64,000 nucleotides of DNA from Nepenthes gracilis (GCA_033239525.1 BSYO01000022.1:8203947-8267946), one strand, 5' to 3'; counted from the first letter of the stretch, positions 12,266-24,329 are shown. The notes: generated from the letters alone by a model not told the origin. A program made the numbers and translations.

Positions 12266-12527
12266 CCAATGCTTGTGTGGTGGGGGCAGGAGCCCCAAGT
12301 GGTCACTTGTCCAGTTGTTTGTTTATCCTCTTAAACATTTTAAACACGTTTTCCATCTGGGCAACCAACATGCAGACATTAGGCTGGAGACGCTCACCCG
12401 CATGGCTATTCGCAAAGAGGTCGTCACCTTGGGTGGCGGTGTCCCTGACCGGCACACTGGTCTGTGCTCTAGTATTGACCGTGTCTACTTTTGTGAATGC
12501 GGTGAGTTGTGGGTTAGACTTTACATT

Positions 12528-12547
12528 GTTCCCACAAATGACGCCAA
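12528..12547 (-). other. primer-binding site of Gypsy A
   Basis: The minus strand reads TTGGCGTCATTTGTGGGAAC directly inside the proposed LTR end. It resembles the TGGCGCC...GTGGGAA primer sites of plant Tat/Athila elements, with a few changes. Confidence 0.55.
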
Positions 12548-12548
12548 T

Positions 12549-13420
12549 GATGCAGCCTAAGATTTCAATTGTTATACAAATTAGTGAGCCACTCGATTTT
12601 TCACTACGAGTCAAATTGGAGTGGGTCCGATCTCCATTTCTACTAACCTGGATCCTACACGCCACAAATAATGAATAAGAAGAGTATTGACGGGATTCAC
12701 TCCCTAATTTATCCTCCAATATTCAAGTTAAAAATCTTTCTAATGAAATAAAAAGATAAGAAGATGTAAGAAAATACAAAGATGCATGTATGTGGGGAAT
12801 GTGAGAGGAAGGTTGAGCTCCTGTAGTGCACTTGATTGGGAGTGGCTCACTAGGATGCGCTCAATGAGGAGCTGCTTAGGAAAGAAGAGCAGTGTTAGGA
12901 AAGAGAGTTTGGTTTTTCCTCTTCCCTCTACAATAGTGAGGTGTATTTGTAATACTTTGTAGAGAAAATTTGGCACCAAAGCTCGTAACAAGTGTTCTGT
13001 CAAGATTCACCGGCCGTTGGGACATTGACAAGAGCACCGTTATCAAATGTCGTCTTGTGACGGTGACGTGGCTGCAGCTGGTGGTAGCGGACAGGCCGTT
13101 TCTTACGTGAATTGGCTGGACAGCTATTGGTCGGCAAGCGCGGTGGTTTCTCATAGTTGACCGCTACCATCATTGGCTAAAGCTTGCTGCGCCGACATCT
13201 TCTGTACTGCCAATCTACTATCGACGAGGTGAAGGGTAGAGTTAGGCCATAATTGACTGAGTTGTGGAGGCTATCTGCCGATCCTGATCCATCGTTCCCT
13301 CATAGGCCTGCTCGTGGTAGATGGATTAGTTGGACAATCTCGTGGTCCTTACTTTTCATTGGGCTTCACTGATAAGTGGGCTGGCTATCGGATCGACCCG
13401 TATCGTGACTGAACCCATCA
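12549..13420 (-). repeat. 5' LTR of Gypsy element A (proposed)
   Basis: On the minus strand this LTR would start TGATGGGTTCAGTC (13420 downwards), similar to TGTTGGGTACAGCC at the LTR start of element B (59241). It ends near GGCTGCA just before the primer site. The last 40 bases, with CTCACTAATTTGTATAACA, resemble CTCTCTAATTTATATAATA in the LTR of element B. No second LTR was found in the window for direct comparison, so borders are provisional. Confidence 0.55.
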
Positions 13421-14683
13421 GACTCAATATCTTTTATTATTTTCCATTAATATCTAAACAAAGAAAATATGTTCATTATAAACTTATTTCTTCCTACATT
13501 GTTTTTTATGACATTTAACAACGAAAAGAACATTTCCTTTTTCATTTCTTTCTTCTTTATGGTCTTTTATGGCATTTAAACAACGAAAAGAACTTCTTTT
13601 TTTTTTCATTTCTTTATTTTTTTGTTGGTTTCTTTTCATTTAATTTTTTTCCTCAAAGTAAATAGATATTACAGGACTAGTATTAACAATTATTTGTCAA
13701 ACGCAAAGGTGGGTCCTATGGCTCATCCTGGTCATTGTTCTTATAAACACGTCCTCGATTATAAACATGAACCCGAAAGATCGATGAAGAAAAGTGGCAG
13801 AGTTGGCTAGGGTTAGGGTTAGGTTAATCAAAAGAGGGAAGATCCAAATATTGAGAGAAGCCTATGACAAAAAGGCACACAGATTTGAGAGATTAGCCGG
13901 AAATATAAGAAAAAATCCAGGAAGATGTTAAGAGACATCTAAGAATTCCTTTGTTAGGTTTTAACCAATTAAACCAACAAAGCATCTGTTATTACTGTTA
14001 GATTTATATTCAAAGATAGATATTTTATCATATAAATATTCTTATAATAATCATTTTTAATATCAATTGAATATATAATCCAAAATTTTTATATTTTAAA
14101 AAAAATATATTCAAATATTTTTTTATTTTTAAATTTTACCAATTTAATTTTTAAGTCCATATAAGATTTCTTTCAACCCTATTTTTAAATTTTCAAAAAA
14201 TTTATACCCATCACAAACAAAAATTTTCCCCATCACTGCTATTGTTAAATTTAAAACCTTCAATAATTCAAAGTTTACCTACCATTAAAAATGTAAATAT
14301 TCTGAGGCTATAATGCCTGCCTTCACAAATGACTTCCTTCCTTTTGTACAGCCAATCGACAATCTGTGGGGGTCCTCCACCAATATCTCTTAGTCTTTAC
14401 TAAATTGTTTGGTTAAGTCCCTGACATGTATAAAAATGAATGCTTTGTTTGCAGCTCTAATAACTAATTTACGGTGACCGTCAAAGAGATTACTGGTTTT
14501 AAAATTGATTCTCTTCCTATTCGTTGTCTAGATATGCCTCCCATTCTATTTTGCTACCTCAAACTGTTGTGTTCTCACTTATAGGATCTCTAACAAGATC
14601 AGATATTGAAAGAATCATTAGCACTGTTTTGATACTTGCAAACATCCAACCTTTCGGACCTTTGTGTTTATCATTTCCAAATC
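13421..14683. other. AT-rich intergenic DNA
   Basis: No gene is supported. It contains runs of T around 13595-13640, a short telomere-like stretch at 13808-13823 and increasing AT content to about 14300. Confidence 0.5.
13808..13823 (+). repeat. short telomere-like repeat
   Basis: TAGGGTTAGGGTTAGG: two and a half units of TTAGGG. The usual plant telomere unit is TTTAGGG, so this is at best a degenerate interstitial motif or a telo-box (AACCCTA on the minus strand). Confidence 0.4.
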
Positions 14684-14876
14684 TATCTTGAAGAGAATCA
14701 ACAGTATTCTAAGGAGATTGTTATGGCACAACATGACTTCTAATAAGAACTCTACCAAGATGACTCGGGATGAAGATTGTAAATCTTAATAGAATGGCGG
14801 GTTACACCTTACGAATTTTGTTGCCCGGAACAAAGCTCTACTTGCAAAATATCTTTGGAGGCTTTGCAATTGGTGA
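14684..14876 (+). pseudogene. LINE reverse-transcriptase C-terminal relic
   Basis: The plus strand encodes KRINSILRRLLWHN and, after two stops, NGGLHLTNFVARNKALLAKY followed by LWRLCNW. This is the pattern after the RT domain of plant L1-type LINEs (GGLG-x-NL ... NKALL-x-KWLWR). Only about 190 bases are recognisable. Upstream sequence (14550-14683) may belong to it but gives no firm motif. Confidence 0.6.
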
Positions 14877-15184
14877 TGGTAATTTGATGTGGATAAATTA
14901 GGTCAAATGTCACTAGATAATAAATAGATATATTTAAACTATTAAAATTTTACAATATGCTCCTTAAAATTTTATAAAATTATAAACTCGCGTGACTTAC
15001 TAAGACCATTGTTTTCATCACATCATGGGGAGCAAGATGATTACTATTTATTCCTATCCAACAAGAATCAAATCAAGTATGATGACCACCCCCCTCAATG
15101 CTGTTATAGTTTGGCCCACTTTACCTTTTAGTATTTAGGCTTTCCAATAGGCTTTGTTTGTACTTGTTGTATACGGGTATGGAG
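14877..15184. other. intergenic spacer between LINE relic and Copia C1
   Basis: No gene or motif recognised. Confidence 0.5.
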
Positions 15185-15189
15185 CTTTC

Positions 15190-16063
15190 TGTTAGGGATT
15201 ACTTTCATATGAAAGTCCTTGTGACCAAATGACTTGGACGGAGCACGTGTGTACTAAAAGGAAAAAATTTCGGTCAACTATGTTGACCGAAACCTTCTAG
15301 ACGGTCAATTGTGTCGGTCAATAGGTTGATCGGCAAAAGTTGTGAGACAACTGACTTTGTTGAAGAAGTAGAACGGACTACTTCAATCAGTCAACGGTGT
15401 GATTGACCGGCTAATATGAAAGGACGGTCAATAGAGTTGACTGACTGAATATGAAAGGTCTGAATAACTATCATATCCCAAAAGGTATACAGTTGACCTA
15501 CCCGATTGGATAGTTGGTAGACGTCATTCTTGGGGCTCCAAAGGCTGATCTGTTTGTAGGAACAGACATGCACCGCCTGCTGCAGGACAGGGTATGCGCA
15601 TGCACACATGCAGACCTTAAAAGTTGAGCACCAACCACCAAGTTAGGTTATGGTGAGAGACATGTGTATATATGTGTGTATATGCACACTCGGCAGAGCA
15701 AAGAAGACACCAGATAAGTAGAGGAAAAAAACATGTGAGAAAAACAGAGGAGAGAAAGTGAAAAGAAAGAGAGTTGTGAGTGAAAACAAAGTGTGAGGGC
15801 TTTGTTTACTTTTGCTCTGTTCTTATTTTCGCCTCCTGTAATTTGTTCTCATACTTAGTGATTTTATAGATTTAGTATCCCGTAATTTTTTCCTCATTTT
15901 AGAAGGATTTTTCACGTAAAATATTTGGTATTTATTTTCTCTTCTCCTACTTCTATTTCTAATTCTACTTTACAGTGTGTTTTTATCAATTGGCCACCCA
16001 TTCCGGCCAACAGAAGGATTGTTCTTGTATTCTCGTCAGTAAGCCGCCCGTTGTCCGTCAACA
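15190..16063 (+). repeat. 5' LTR of Copia C1
   Basis: It begins TGTTAGGGATT and ends CGTCAACA just before the primer site. It contains a TATA-like TGTATATATG near 15665 and a dense group of TTGAC(C/T) motifs at 15272-15498. Confidence 0.92.
15272..15498. promoter_or_regulatory. W-box cluster in the C1 LTR
   Basis: Nine copies of TTGAC(C/T) in either orientation lie at 15272, 15283, 15303, 15317, 15389, 15403, 15426, 15437 and 15493. TTGAC(C/T) is the established core bound by WRKY factors. Some copies form inverted pairs, such as GGTCAAC-TAT-GTTGACC at 15272-15288. The 3' LTR keeps about seven. A stress-responsive promoter is an inference. Confidence 0.6.
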
Positions 16064-16065
16064 AG

Positions 16066-16077
16066 TGGTATCAGAGC
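16066..16077 (+). other. primer-binding site of C1 (tRNA-iMet)
   Basis: TGGTATCAGAGC, complementary to the 3' end of plant initiator tRNA-Met, lies two bases after the LTR. Confidence 0.92.
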
Positions 16078-16098
16078 GAGGTTGACAATTCTGCCTAA

Positions 16099-16900
16099 AT
16101 GGCATCATCATCCTCAAAGAACTTGCCATTCAGTTTAGAACAGTTTAATGGGAAGGGCAACTTCATCCTCTGGTAGGAGAGGGTGAAGAACATCCTAATT
16201 AGAAAGGAATAATAAAAGCACTGAAGAAGAAGGAAAATAAGTTGAAAAACCTATCAGTGAAGGACTGGCAAGATAAACAAGATCTTGCCAATTGCACTAT
16301 CAAATTATGCCTAGCAGACAACACACTCCAGGAGGTCCTTGGTTTAACTGACCCGGCAGAGATGTGGGAGAAGCTGGAGAGCCGATATAAGTCCAAATTC
16401 TTGACAACCAGGCTTCGTATAAAGAAACAATTTTATGGTTTGCGGTTGTTAAAAGGTGGCAGTTTTGAAAAGTATTTGGATAAATTTAATCGATCGTAAA
16501 CACAGATATCCGCTCTTGATGAGGTAATTAAGGAGGAGGACAAAGCATTGGTGCTGTTGGTCTCTCTGCCAGCTTCTTATGACCATATTGTCACTACAGT
16601 GCTATTTGAAAAAGACACTCTCAAACTGAATGAGGTCATCATTTCCTTACTCATGAATGAGTTAAGGCGGTTACAAAGGGCCCCAACGTCTTCTCATAGT
16701 GAAGTACTTATGATCAAGTCTAGGAGACGGAGTAGAGAACGTAGCTAGAAGCCTGGAGAGAAAGGACGCAGCAAATCTCGATCAAGGTATCGAAACCTTG
16801 AGTGCCATCATTGTGTCAGAAAGGGCCACATTAAGAAGTAATACTTCAAATGAAATCATGAGAATGCGAAAAAAGAGAAATGAGAAAAGGAACGAGGTGA
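16099..16900 (+). pseudogene. C1 gag relic
   Basis: The ATG at 16099 opens a Copia gag (LPFSLEQFNGKGNFILW). A TAG at 16174-16176 and a frameshift before 16242 break it. It continues as WEKLESRYKSKFLTTRLRIK and LVSLPASYDHIVTTVL and reaches a zinc knuckle at about 16800-16850 (CHHCVRKGHIKK) whose last cysteine codon region is a stop. The order and motifs are typical of Copia gag. Confidence 0.85.
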
Positions 16901-17200
16901 GGACAAGTCCTCCGTCTCAATGGTCATAGGAAGCGATCTCCTGTTGACATGTGAAGAGAACGTAGCAAACCTGACGGACGAGGAATCCAGTTGGGTGATT
17001 GATTCTGGTGCCACATTGCACGCCACGTCAAGAAGGGAATTGTTCACATTCTACACTCCAGGAAACTTTAGAGTGATAAGGATGGGCAATGAAGGAACAT
17101 CCCAAATTAGTCGTAAGGGTGATGTTGTACTGATTACCAATAATGTGACGAAACTAATGTTAAAGAATGTTTAACATGTTCTTGACATCAGGCTCGATAT
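16900..17200 (+). pseudogene. C1 aspartic protease relic
   Basis: WVIDSGATLHATSRRELF at about 16993-17045 holds an intact D-S-G-A active site. DVVLITNNVTKLMLKNV follows, and then a stop at about 17172. Same frame as the preceding gag remnant. Confidence 0.85.
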
Positions 17201-18440
17201 CATCTCAACTGGTCGGTTGGATGATGAATGTTATCGTAATACATTCTGTGAAGGTGAGTGAAAACTTACCAGATGATCTCTGGTAGTGGTAAGAGGGAAA
17301 ATGTACTTCGGCCTGTACATTATGAAGGCATTCGCAATGGCCGGAGACTTAAACACTGCAATCAGTAAGGAAACCAAAAATTTGTGGCACAGGAGGTTGA
17401 GCCACATAAGTGAACATGGATTGCATCATTTGGCCAGGAAGGGCCTTATTGCCAAAGTAAAGGAGGACGAACTAAGAACGTGTCCTCACTGCTTGGCCGA
17501 CAAATAAAAAAGAATCTCATTTCATGGAGACCTATCCGCTCAAAAAGTAGAACTGCTTGATCTCATCCACACAGATGTGTGTGGACCATTCAAAGAGAAA
17601 TTATTTAGTAGATCTTAATATTTCGTCTCTTTCATTGACGATTGTTCCAGAAAATTATGGGTCTATCCATTGAAAACCAAGGACCAAGCCCTCGGTATAT
17701 TTGAGCAATTTTATACCCATGTTGAGTGACAGACGGGGAAGAAAATGAAGGCCATCCGAAACGACAACGGAGGTGAATACATAGGGTCTTTTGATGCCTA
17801 TTGCCGATCACATGGTATTAGGCATCAAAAAAATATCTCTAAAGACGCCACAGTTGAACGAAGTGGCTGAGCTGATGAATTGCACACTTTTAGAAAGAGT
17901 ACGATGTATACTTTCTGAAGTTGAGCTTCCTAGACACTTCTGAGCCGAAGCATTGAAGACGGTGTCCTACATCTTAAATAGATCGCCCGGCAAACCATTG
18001 AAGGGTGAAGTGCCGGAGAAGATATGGTCAAACAAGGAGCCATCTTATGATCATCTACTTGTGTTTGGATGTAAAGCATTCGTTCATATCCCAAGAGATA
18101 AAATGACAAAGTTAGAGCCAAAGACGATGCAGTACGTCTTTCTGGGCTACAGGGAAGATGAGTTGGGTTACAGATTTTATAATCCAACTGGAAGAAGACT
18201 TATCTGGTTAAGGGACGTAACCTTTGTTGAAGATAAAACGATCAATGATATTAGCAGAAAGGCCAAATGTGATGGCGAGCAGACGGACAAAATAAGTGTC
18301 GAAATTGTTCATCTGGTATCTCTGAAAGACGAGGATAATAGTCCTGAGGCGGTCGATTATAATAGAAAAGAAATAATGACTCCTGATGAAGACCAGTATG
18401 AAATCATTTCTCAATCAGCTGAAGATCTACCTGTCAGATG
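17200..18440 (+). pseudogene. C1 integrase relic
   Basis: The GAG-pre-integrase zinc region reads LWHRRLSHISEHGLHHLARK ... CPHCLADK (17380-17506). The core follows with IHTDVCGPF, FIDDCSRKLWVYPLK and AIRNDNGGEY. A run of A near 17826 shifts the frame, and the C-terminal part (YILNRSPGKPL, VFGCKAFVHIP, VFLGYREDELGYRFYNP) continues in the second frame to a TGA at 18439. Several stops lie within it. Confidence 0.85.
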
Positions 18441-18441
18441 A

Positions 18442-20085
18442 TCCTCACGAAACAGACGGTCATCCGTTCGTCTGTCACCCAGTGAATATGTCATACTCAC
18501 TGATGCCAGAGAGCTTGAAAGTTATAAAGAGGTTATGTAGGATGAGGGTAAGGAAAAATGGATGGAAGCCATAAATGATGAAATGAGTTCTCTTCATGAG
18601 AATCATACGTTTTATTTAGTCAAGCTTCCTAAGGGGAAGAAGGCCCTAAAGAACAAATGTGTCTTCCAATTGAAAATGGATAAAAATATCATGAAGTCGA
18701 AGTATAAGATAAGGCTAATGGTGAAAGGTTTCAGTCAACGAAAGAGAATCGACTTCGATGAGATCTTTACTTCCGTGGTAAAAATGTATTTCACACGGGT
18801 TATGTTGGAGTTGGCAGCTGCCCAAAATCTAGAAGTGGAACAAATAGATGTCCGGAGAGCCTTTCTTCATGGTGAACTAGAAGAAGAAATCTCCATGGAG
18901 TAGCCAGAATGGTTCAAAGCTAAAGGAAATGAGCAATTAGTCTGTTGTCTAAGGAAAAGCCTGTATGGGTTGAAATAGGCTCCCAAACAGTGATACAGAA
19001 AGTTCGAGTCAGTCATGACTAGTCAAAGATACCGGCGAACTACTTGTGATCACAGTGTTTTTACACAGTGGTTTTCAGAAGACGATTTTGTTATCCTTCT
19101 TCTTTACATGGACGACATGTTGATTGTTGGACAAAATAGTGCATGAATAAAGATGTTGAAGGAGCAACTTGGGCTATCCTTTGCCATGAAAGACCTCGAA
19201 CCAGCAAACCAGATTCTTGGGGTTAGAATCATTCGTGATCGGGAGGTAGGGAGACTATAGTTGTCTCAAGAAAACTACTTTGAGAAGATGCTCTAATGAT
19301 TCAACATGGTTAAGTCTAAACCTGTCAACACTCCACTTATAAATCATCACAAGTTGAGTAGTCGCCAGTGTCTATCTTCAAACGAAGAGAAAGCATACAT
19401 GAGAGGCGTTCCCTACTCCTCAGCCGTAAGAAGCCTCATGTATGCCCCGATATGCACCAAGCTGGACATAGCACATGCTGTTGGCACAGTCAGTCGGTTT
19501 CTGTCCAATCTAGGGAAGGAGTATTGGTTCACGGTAAAGTGGATTATAAGATATATTCAAGGAACTTCCAAGAGGTGCTTGTGTCTTGGAAGTGACAAGT
19601 CTCAGTTAATGGGCTACTCGGATGTTGATATGGCCGGAGACATTGACAGTCACAAGTCCACTTCAGGATACTTGGTGAAATTTGCAGGATTAGCAGTTTT
19701 CTCGCAGTCCAAGTTATAAAAATGTGTTGCTCTTTTCACTACTGAAGCCGAATACATTGCCATGACAGAAGCTTGCAAGGAGATGTTGTGGATGAAAAAG
19801 TTTGTTCAAGAACTGAGCCTTGAACTAAAAAAGTATGTGGTACTTTGTGACAACCAGAGTGCTATTCATCACTGTAAGAACTCATCACTCCATTCCAGAT
19901 CAAAGCATATTGATATGCGATATTACTGGGTGAGAAATGTATTAGAAGCAGGTCTACTATCATTGAAAAAGATTAACACTGAAGAAAACGTGGTAGATAT
20001 GATGACCAAGATTCTACCAAATGGGAAGAATGAAGCATGCTATAGGCTAGCCGGGATAATGGACTTAACTTTCTCACGGTCATGA
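18442..20085 (+). pseudogene. C1 reverse transcriptase and RNase H relic
   Basis: One frame runs through with stops, including TAG at 18538 and 18901. RT motifs are KWMEAINDEM, LKNKCVFQLK, QIDVRRAFLHGELEEEI, SLYGLK and the active site YMDDMLIVG at about 19108. RNase H motifs are KSTSGYLVKFAG, TTEAEYIAMTEACKE, VLCDNQSAIHHCKN and SKHIDMRYYWVR. The catalytic box keeps both aspartates, but the chain is broken elsewhere. Confidence 0.88.
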
Positions 20086-20094
20086 GAGGAAATT
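20083..20094 (+). other. polypurine tract of C1
   Basis: ATGAGAGGAAAT immediately precedes the 3' LTR start TGTTGAG at 20095. Confidence 0.6.
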
Positions 20095-20965
20095 TGTTGA
20101 GATCACTCCTGTGTGGTAGTCCTTGTGACCAAAGGACTTGGACGAAGCACGTGTGCTCTAAAAGGAAGAAATTTCGATCAACTATGTTGATCGGAACCTT
20201 CTGGATGGTTAATTCTGTCCATCAATATGTTGACCAGCAAAAGTCGTGATACGACTGACTCTACTGAAGAAATGGAATGAACTATTTTAACCAGTCAACG
20301 GTGTGATTGACCGGTCAATATGAGAGGACGGTCAACAGAGTTGACCAGCTGAATATGAAATGTCTGAATGATTGTCATATCCCAAAAGATGTTCAGTTGA
20401 CCTACCTAATTTTGTAGTTGGTAGACATTATTCTTGGGACTCCGAAGGCTGATCGGTTTGTAAGAGCAGGCATGCACCGCCTACTACAAGATAGGGTATA
20501 CACATGCACACATGCAGACCTTGGAAGTTGAGTACCAACCACTAAGTTGGGCTATGATGAGGGACATGTGTATATATGTGTGTATATACACACTCAACAG
20601 AGAAGAGAAGACACCGGATGAATAGAGAAAAAGAGTGTGAGAAAAATAGATGAGAGAAAGTGTAAAGAAAGAGAGCTGTGAGTGAAAACAAAGTATGAGG
20701 GCTTTGTTTACTTTTGCTTTGTTTTTATTTTCGCATACTGTAATTTGTTCTCATACTTAGTGATTTTGTGGACTTAGTGTCCCGTAATTATTTTCTTATT
20801 TAAAAAGGATTTTCTACGTAAAACATTTGGTGTTCATTTTCTCTTCTCCTACTTCTATTTCTACTTCTACTTTATAGTCTGTTTTTATCAGTTTGCCGCC
20901 CATTCCGACCAACAGAAGGATTGTTCTTGTATCCTTGTCAGTAAGCCACCCGTTATCCGCCAATA
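20095..20965 (+). repeat. 3' LTR of Copia C1
   Basis: It aligns along its whole length with 15190-16063 and ends CCAATA where the 5' LTR ends TCAACA, so the terminal CA has mutated to TA. It is flanked by the CTTTC duplication. Confidence 0.92.
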
Positions 20966-20970
20966 CTTTC

Positions 20971-22728
20971 ATCGGTTTTATTTATTAACTCTTGGGTTCT
21001 CAAGAGTCCTTGTACATATAGTTTTTTTATAGAAAAAAAAAAAGACATTGATAAAAAGCAAAGTAAAAAATATATATTTTACTTTAGAAATACTAAATTA
21101 GATGTGATATAAAATTTACATATTAGAAAAAAAGTGTATAAATTTTTCACTTTTTTAATTATAAATATTATTCTAAATTTTATATTTAGGGCTATATGAC
21201 ATTTTTCATTTGTTAATTATAACTGTTACTCTAAACTTTATATTTGCAATAAATATCTATTTTTGAAAAAAAAATAAAATTATTGAATAATAATAATAAT
21301 AATATAAGTATTTTAAAAAAATTAAATAAATTTTTAACATTTAAATTGAATAATTTCTTAAACTGGCTGCCAAAATAAGTGAATTCCGAGTGGTTGTCCA
21401 ACTTATCCTTATAATTCCAATTATCTTATCAATCCAAATTACAATTCACTTTTAAATATGCATTTGCATCCAAAAATCTGGTGAGCAATGTGTTTAGAGA
21501 AAAATCCTTAAGACTATTAATCACTAAACAAAAAATTTAAATACATAAGAAGAGTTAACTTTTAAACCAACGAATAAACACAGCAAATTTTAAATAATTG
21601 GCACTAGTCACGTTATCATGTAAACCATTTCTTAAATTTGCATACTTCCAACACCCTGTCTACCTTCTAACATCTCCCAACGAATTTTGGAGAATGAAAG
21701 CTTCTTCCAACCAAGAATAACTCAGCTTTAATCTTGAGTTTCTTCACTAGACTCCATAGGACCGCGGATTAAGGGGCCCAGTCCCATGGGAGTCCTACGT
21801 CTCTCAACCCATCTTTCTTAAAGTTACAAAGATCTTTATTTTATATAATTGAAAAATTATAAAATAAGTTATTTTTAAAAATATTAGATTTTAAAGTATT
21901 AAAATGTATATATTGTAAAAAAATATTGACTCAAAAATATAGCTATTAACATATTTTTTAGCCTTTTAAAAGAATATAAATTATGGACTACTGGATTTTC
22001 ATCAAAGAGTCCTGTGGGTGCAGGGCTCCAACCCCACGGGGTTAACTCCTTGATTCTATCATCAATAGTTGGAAGTTAATTAGTTTGACATATGGTCAAA
22101 TCATATGCTATCTACTTCTCCCCCACTCTCTGCACAATCTATCCCACTATCCTCCCTCCGCTTCTGAATTCAACTGTTGTATCAGTTGGAGGAGGAAGAT
22201 GGCCAGTGACCTGGAAAAAGTTGGCTAAGAAGGGAAGGAATATCATGGAGAACAAATTCTCTTCAAGGAGCACTGATCTTGTGGCGTGAGAAAGAAGGAT
22301 CTTCCAATTATTTATAAATTAGTGTATTTACATTGTAAAAAATAAAGAATTTTCATTTGTGATCATACCTCAAACACAAAGTGAGTCATCGCCAGTAACT
22401 TAGTTGATTCTAGTGCTTCGCCTGTTATCCAAATCAAAATTAGGTTTATCTGATTCCTATTTTTCATAGTATTTGTCACCCTTTTACCTTCAAATAAAAA
22501 GAAATAAAGACATTTTCTTATCTTCAAAGTTTCTTACTATATTTATCTTAAATAATTGGTCCTCCTCTCACAACATATAGTACCTAATGTTAAAAACTTT
22601 TGATCAAAATCGTTCAAAATAGTAGATATTGGACGAGAACCACTCTCCGCTCGAGTGAGCATCTCACGCGAGAGCTCACGGGAAATAAGTAGTTTAAGCA
22701 CTCAATATCACTAACATTATACTACACC
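20971..22728. other. AT-rich intergenic DNA between C1 and C2
   Basis: No gene is supported. An open frame at 22092-22289 shows no known motif. 20990-21360 is very AT-rich with A and T runs. Confidence 0.5.
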
Positions 22729-22733
22729 CTTTT

Positions 22734-23064
22734 TATTAGAAAATACGTGATATTATTTTTTCATATTTTTCGTATATCTTGTATCTTGTCATATATTGTG
22801 TATTTTGTATTTTAGTGTTGTTTGATTTATTTTAGCATAGTTTTCTTTTCGGCCCGTTTTCTTTTGGCCCGTTGTATATTTCTTTTACGCAAGTTTCGTC
22901 AATAAAACCGCCTCACCCCTCGAGCCTTGTGCATCGTGTGGTGATTGATTATGCTCCACAGAACATTAATTGCAACAGCAGCTTTGCTGCAAACCTTTCT
23001 TCTTCAATTTTGCTTCTCATCTTCTTGAAGCTTCCGTTCTTCAAAGCTTCCACCTTTTCTTACA
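22734..23064 (+). repeat. 5' LTR of Copia C2
   Basis: It starts TATTAGAAAATACGTG and ends TTCTTACA directly against the primer site. The expected terminal TG is TA in both LTRs. Confidence 0.93.
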
Positions 23065-23077
23065 TGGTATCAGAGCC
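23065..23077 (+). other. primer-binding site of C2 (tRNA-iMet)
   Basis: TGGTATCAGAGCC abuts the 5' LTR without a spacer. Confidence 0.93.
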
Positions 23078-24080
23078 ATGGAAGCACACCCTTCTCCTTC
23101 TGATGATACGTCCAACGTTGACATCTCTACGACCGCTTGTAACCCTAATCTCTTGCGGTTTCAAAATTTTTCAAATCCCACAAATCCGTTTCGCCTGGAG
23201 CCCGGTGATAGCCCTGTCGTTACTCTCGTCGCCGATTTACTCACCACCGACAACTACTCTACTTGGTCCAGAACCGTGCGTCGAGTTTTGAGGGCCAAAA
23301 ATAAACTTTCTTTCATCGATGGTAATGTTCCGAAACCCATCGATTCCAACGATCCCCTTTTTGAAGCCTGGGTTTGATGCAATGATATGGTTGTATCTTG
23401 GATTCACAACTCCATCAGCCCATCCATTAAGGCCAGCGTTGTCTTTGTCGATGACGCCTTGAGATCTGGGAAGGAGTTGCGGGATCGTTTTACCCAGCAA
23501 AACGGACCGCGTATCTTTCAACTAAAAAAATCGTTGGCTGGTCTCTTGCAAGAGCAAGATCCGGTATGTACTACGGTAAATTGAAAACAATCTGGGATGA
23601 GCTTCTCATATACGACCCCATCCCAGATTGTACATGCGGCAAACTGAAGGTGCTCATCGAGCGCTATCAAAGGGATTGTGTTATTCAGTTTTTAATGGGT
23701 TTAAATGACTCTTATACTAACGTTCGGGACCAGATTATGTTGATGGATCCTCTTCCATCCATCAACAGGGTCTTCTCCGTTATACAGCAACAGGAGAAAC
23801 ATCAACAGATGTTATCTTCTGTTCACACCGAACCGATGGCTTTATGGGTTATTACTAACCCTAAGAAATTCGTGAAACATGCCTCTTTGCAAAAGAAAGA
23901 CAGGCCATTTTGTGTTCACTGCCGTGTCTCAGGACACACTATTGAACAATGCTTTAAGGCTGGGAATGCCGAAATGCCTATTTGTACTTATTGTAATAAA
24001 ACGGGTTACACCGTTGATAAATGTTATCAACTACACGGCTTCCCTGTCAATCTGAAATCTCATGGTAAGTCTGGAACGAA
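23078..24080 (+). pseudogene. C2 gag relic with two zinc knuckles
   Basis: It begins MEAHPSPSDDTSNVD at 23078. The gag core includes LLTTDNYSTWSRTVRRVLRA and a TGA at 23375-23377. A frameshift just before 23566 moves the rest to the next frame (YGKLKTIWDELLIYDPIPDC). Two knuckles follow: CVHCRVSGHTIEQCF (about 23911) and CTYCNKTGYTVDKCY (about 23983). In the second, tyrosine occupies the place of the zinc-binding histidine. Confidence 0.9.
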
Positions 24081-24329
24081 TACTTTTTCGGCCAATCATT
24101 CCAGTTTTAACACCATTGCTGATCATGAGGGAAAAGATGAAGACAAAGTTGCCTTGACAAAGAATCAGTTCAGGCAGCTCATGAACTTACTGCAGTCTAA
24201 AGAACCTGCTGTCTCTGTCCAAACAGCTAAAGAAATTGCTACCCCTTTTCATCCCATTGGTGATCATTCCAAAGGGGGTCACATGACCGGTACTAAGTTT
24301 TACTCTGCCCCTTCTGCTTGTAATGAAAA

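Larger units (their letters stand above)
880..13420 (-). mobile_element. Gypsy element A (Tat-type), heavily decayed
   Basis: Minus-strand relics appear in the order expected of a Ty3/Gypsy element when read from high to low coordinates: LTR, primer-binding site, gag with a zinc knuckle, protease, reverse transcriptase, RNase H and integrase. Two antisense (plus-strand) ORF units follow between the integrase end and the low-coordinate border. An extra antisense ORF between pol and the 3' LTR is a known trait of the Tat lineage of plant Gypsy elements. All frames are broken by stops and shifts, so the copy is not autonomous. The 3' LTR is not recognisable, so the left border is approximate and the right border rests on LTR similarity to element B. 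Confidence 0.75.
15185..20970 (+). mobile_element. Copia element C1 with TSD CTTTC
   Basis: A complete-length Ty1/Copia element: LTRs at 15190-16063 and 20095-20965, primer site for initiator tRNA-Met at 16066-16077, gag-protease-integrase-RT-RNase H order on the plus strand, and a perfect 5-base target duplication CTTTC at 15185-15189 and 20966-20970. The two LTRs differ at roughly one base in seven or eight over the first 400 bases by eye. With the many stops, this marks an old insertion. Confidence 0.95.

Noticed and set aside
16066..16077. tRNA-like TGGTATCAGAGC as part of a tRNA gene
   Set aside because: It is only the primer-binding site. No cloverleaf surrounds it here or at 23065 or 48551. 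No tRNA or rRNA gene was recognised in the window.
22092..22289. Open frame VSVGGGRWPVTWKKLAKKG as a gene
   Set aside because: 65 codons, no recognised motif and no clear splice or promoter context; could be a fragment of an unknown gene.
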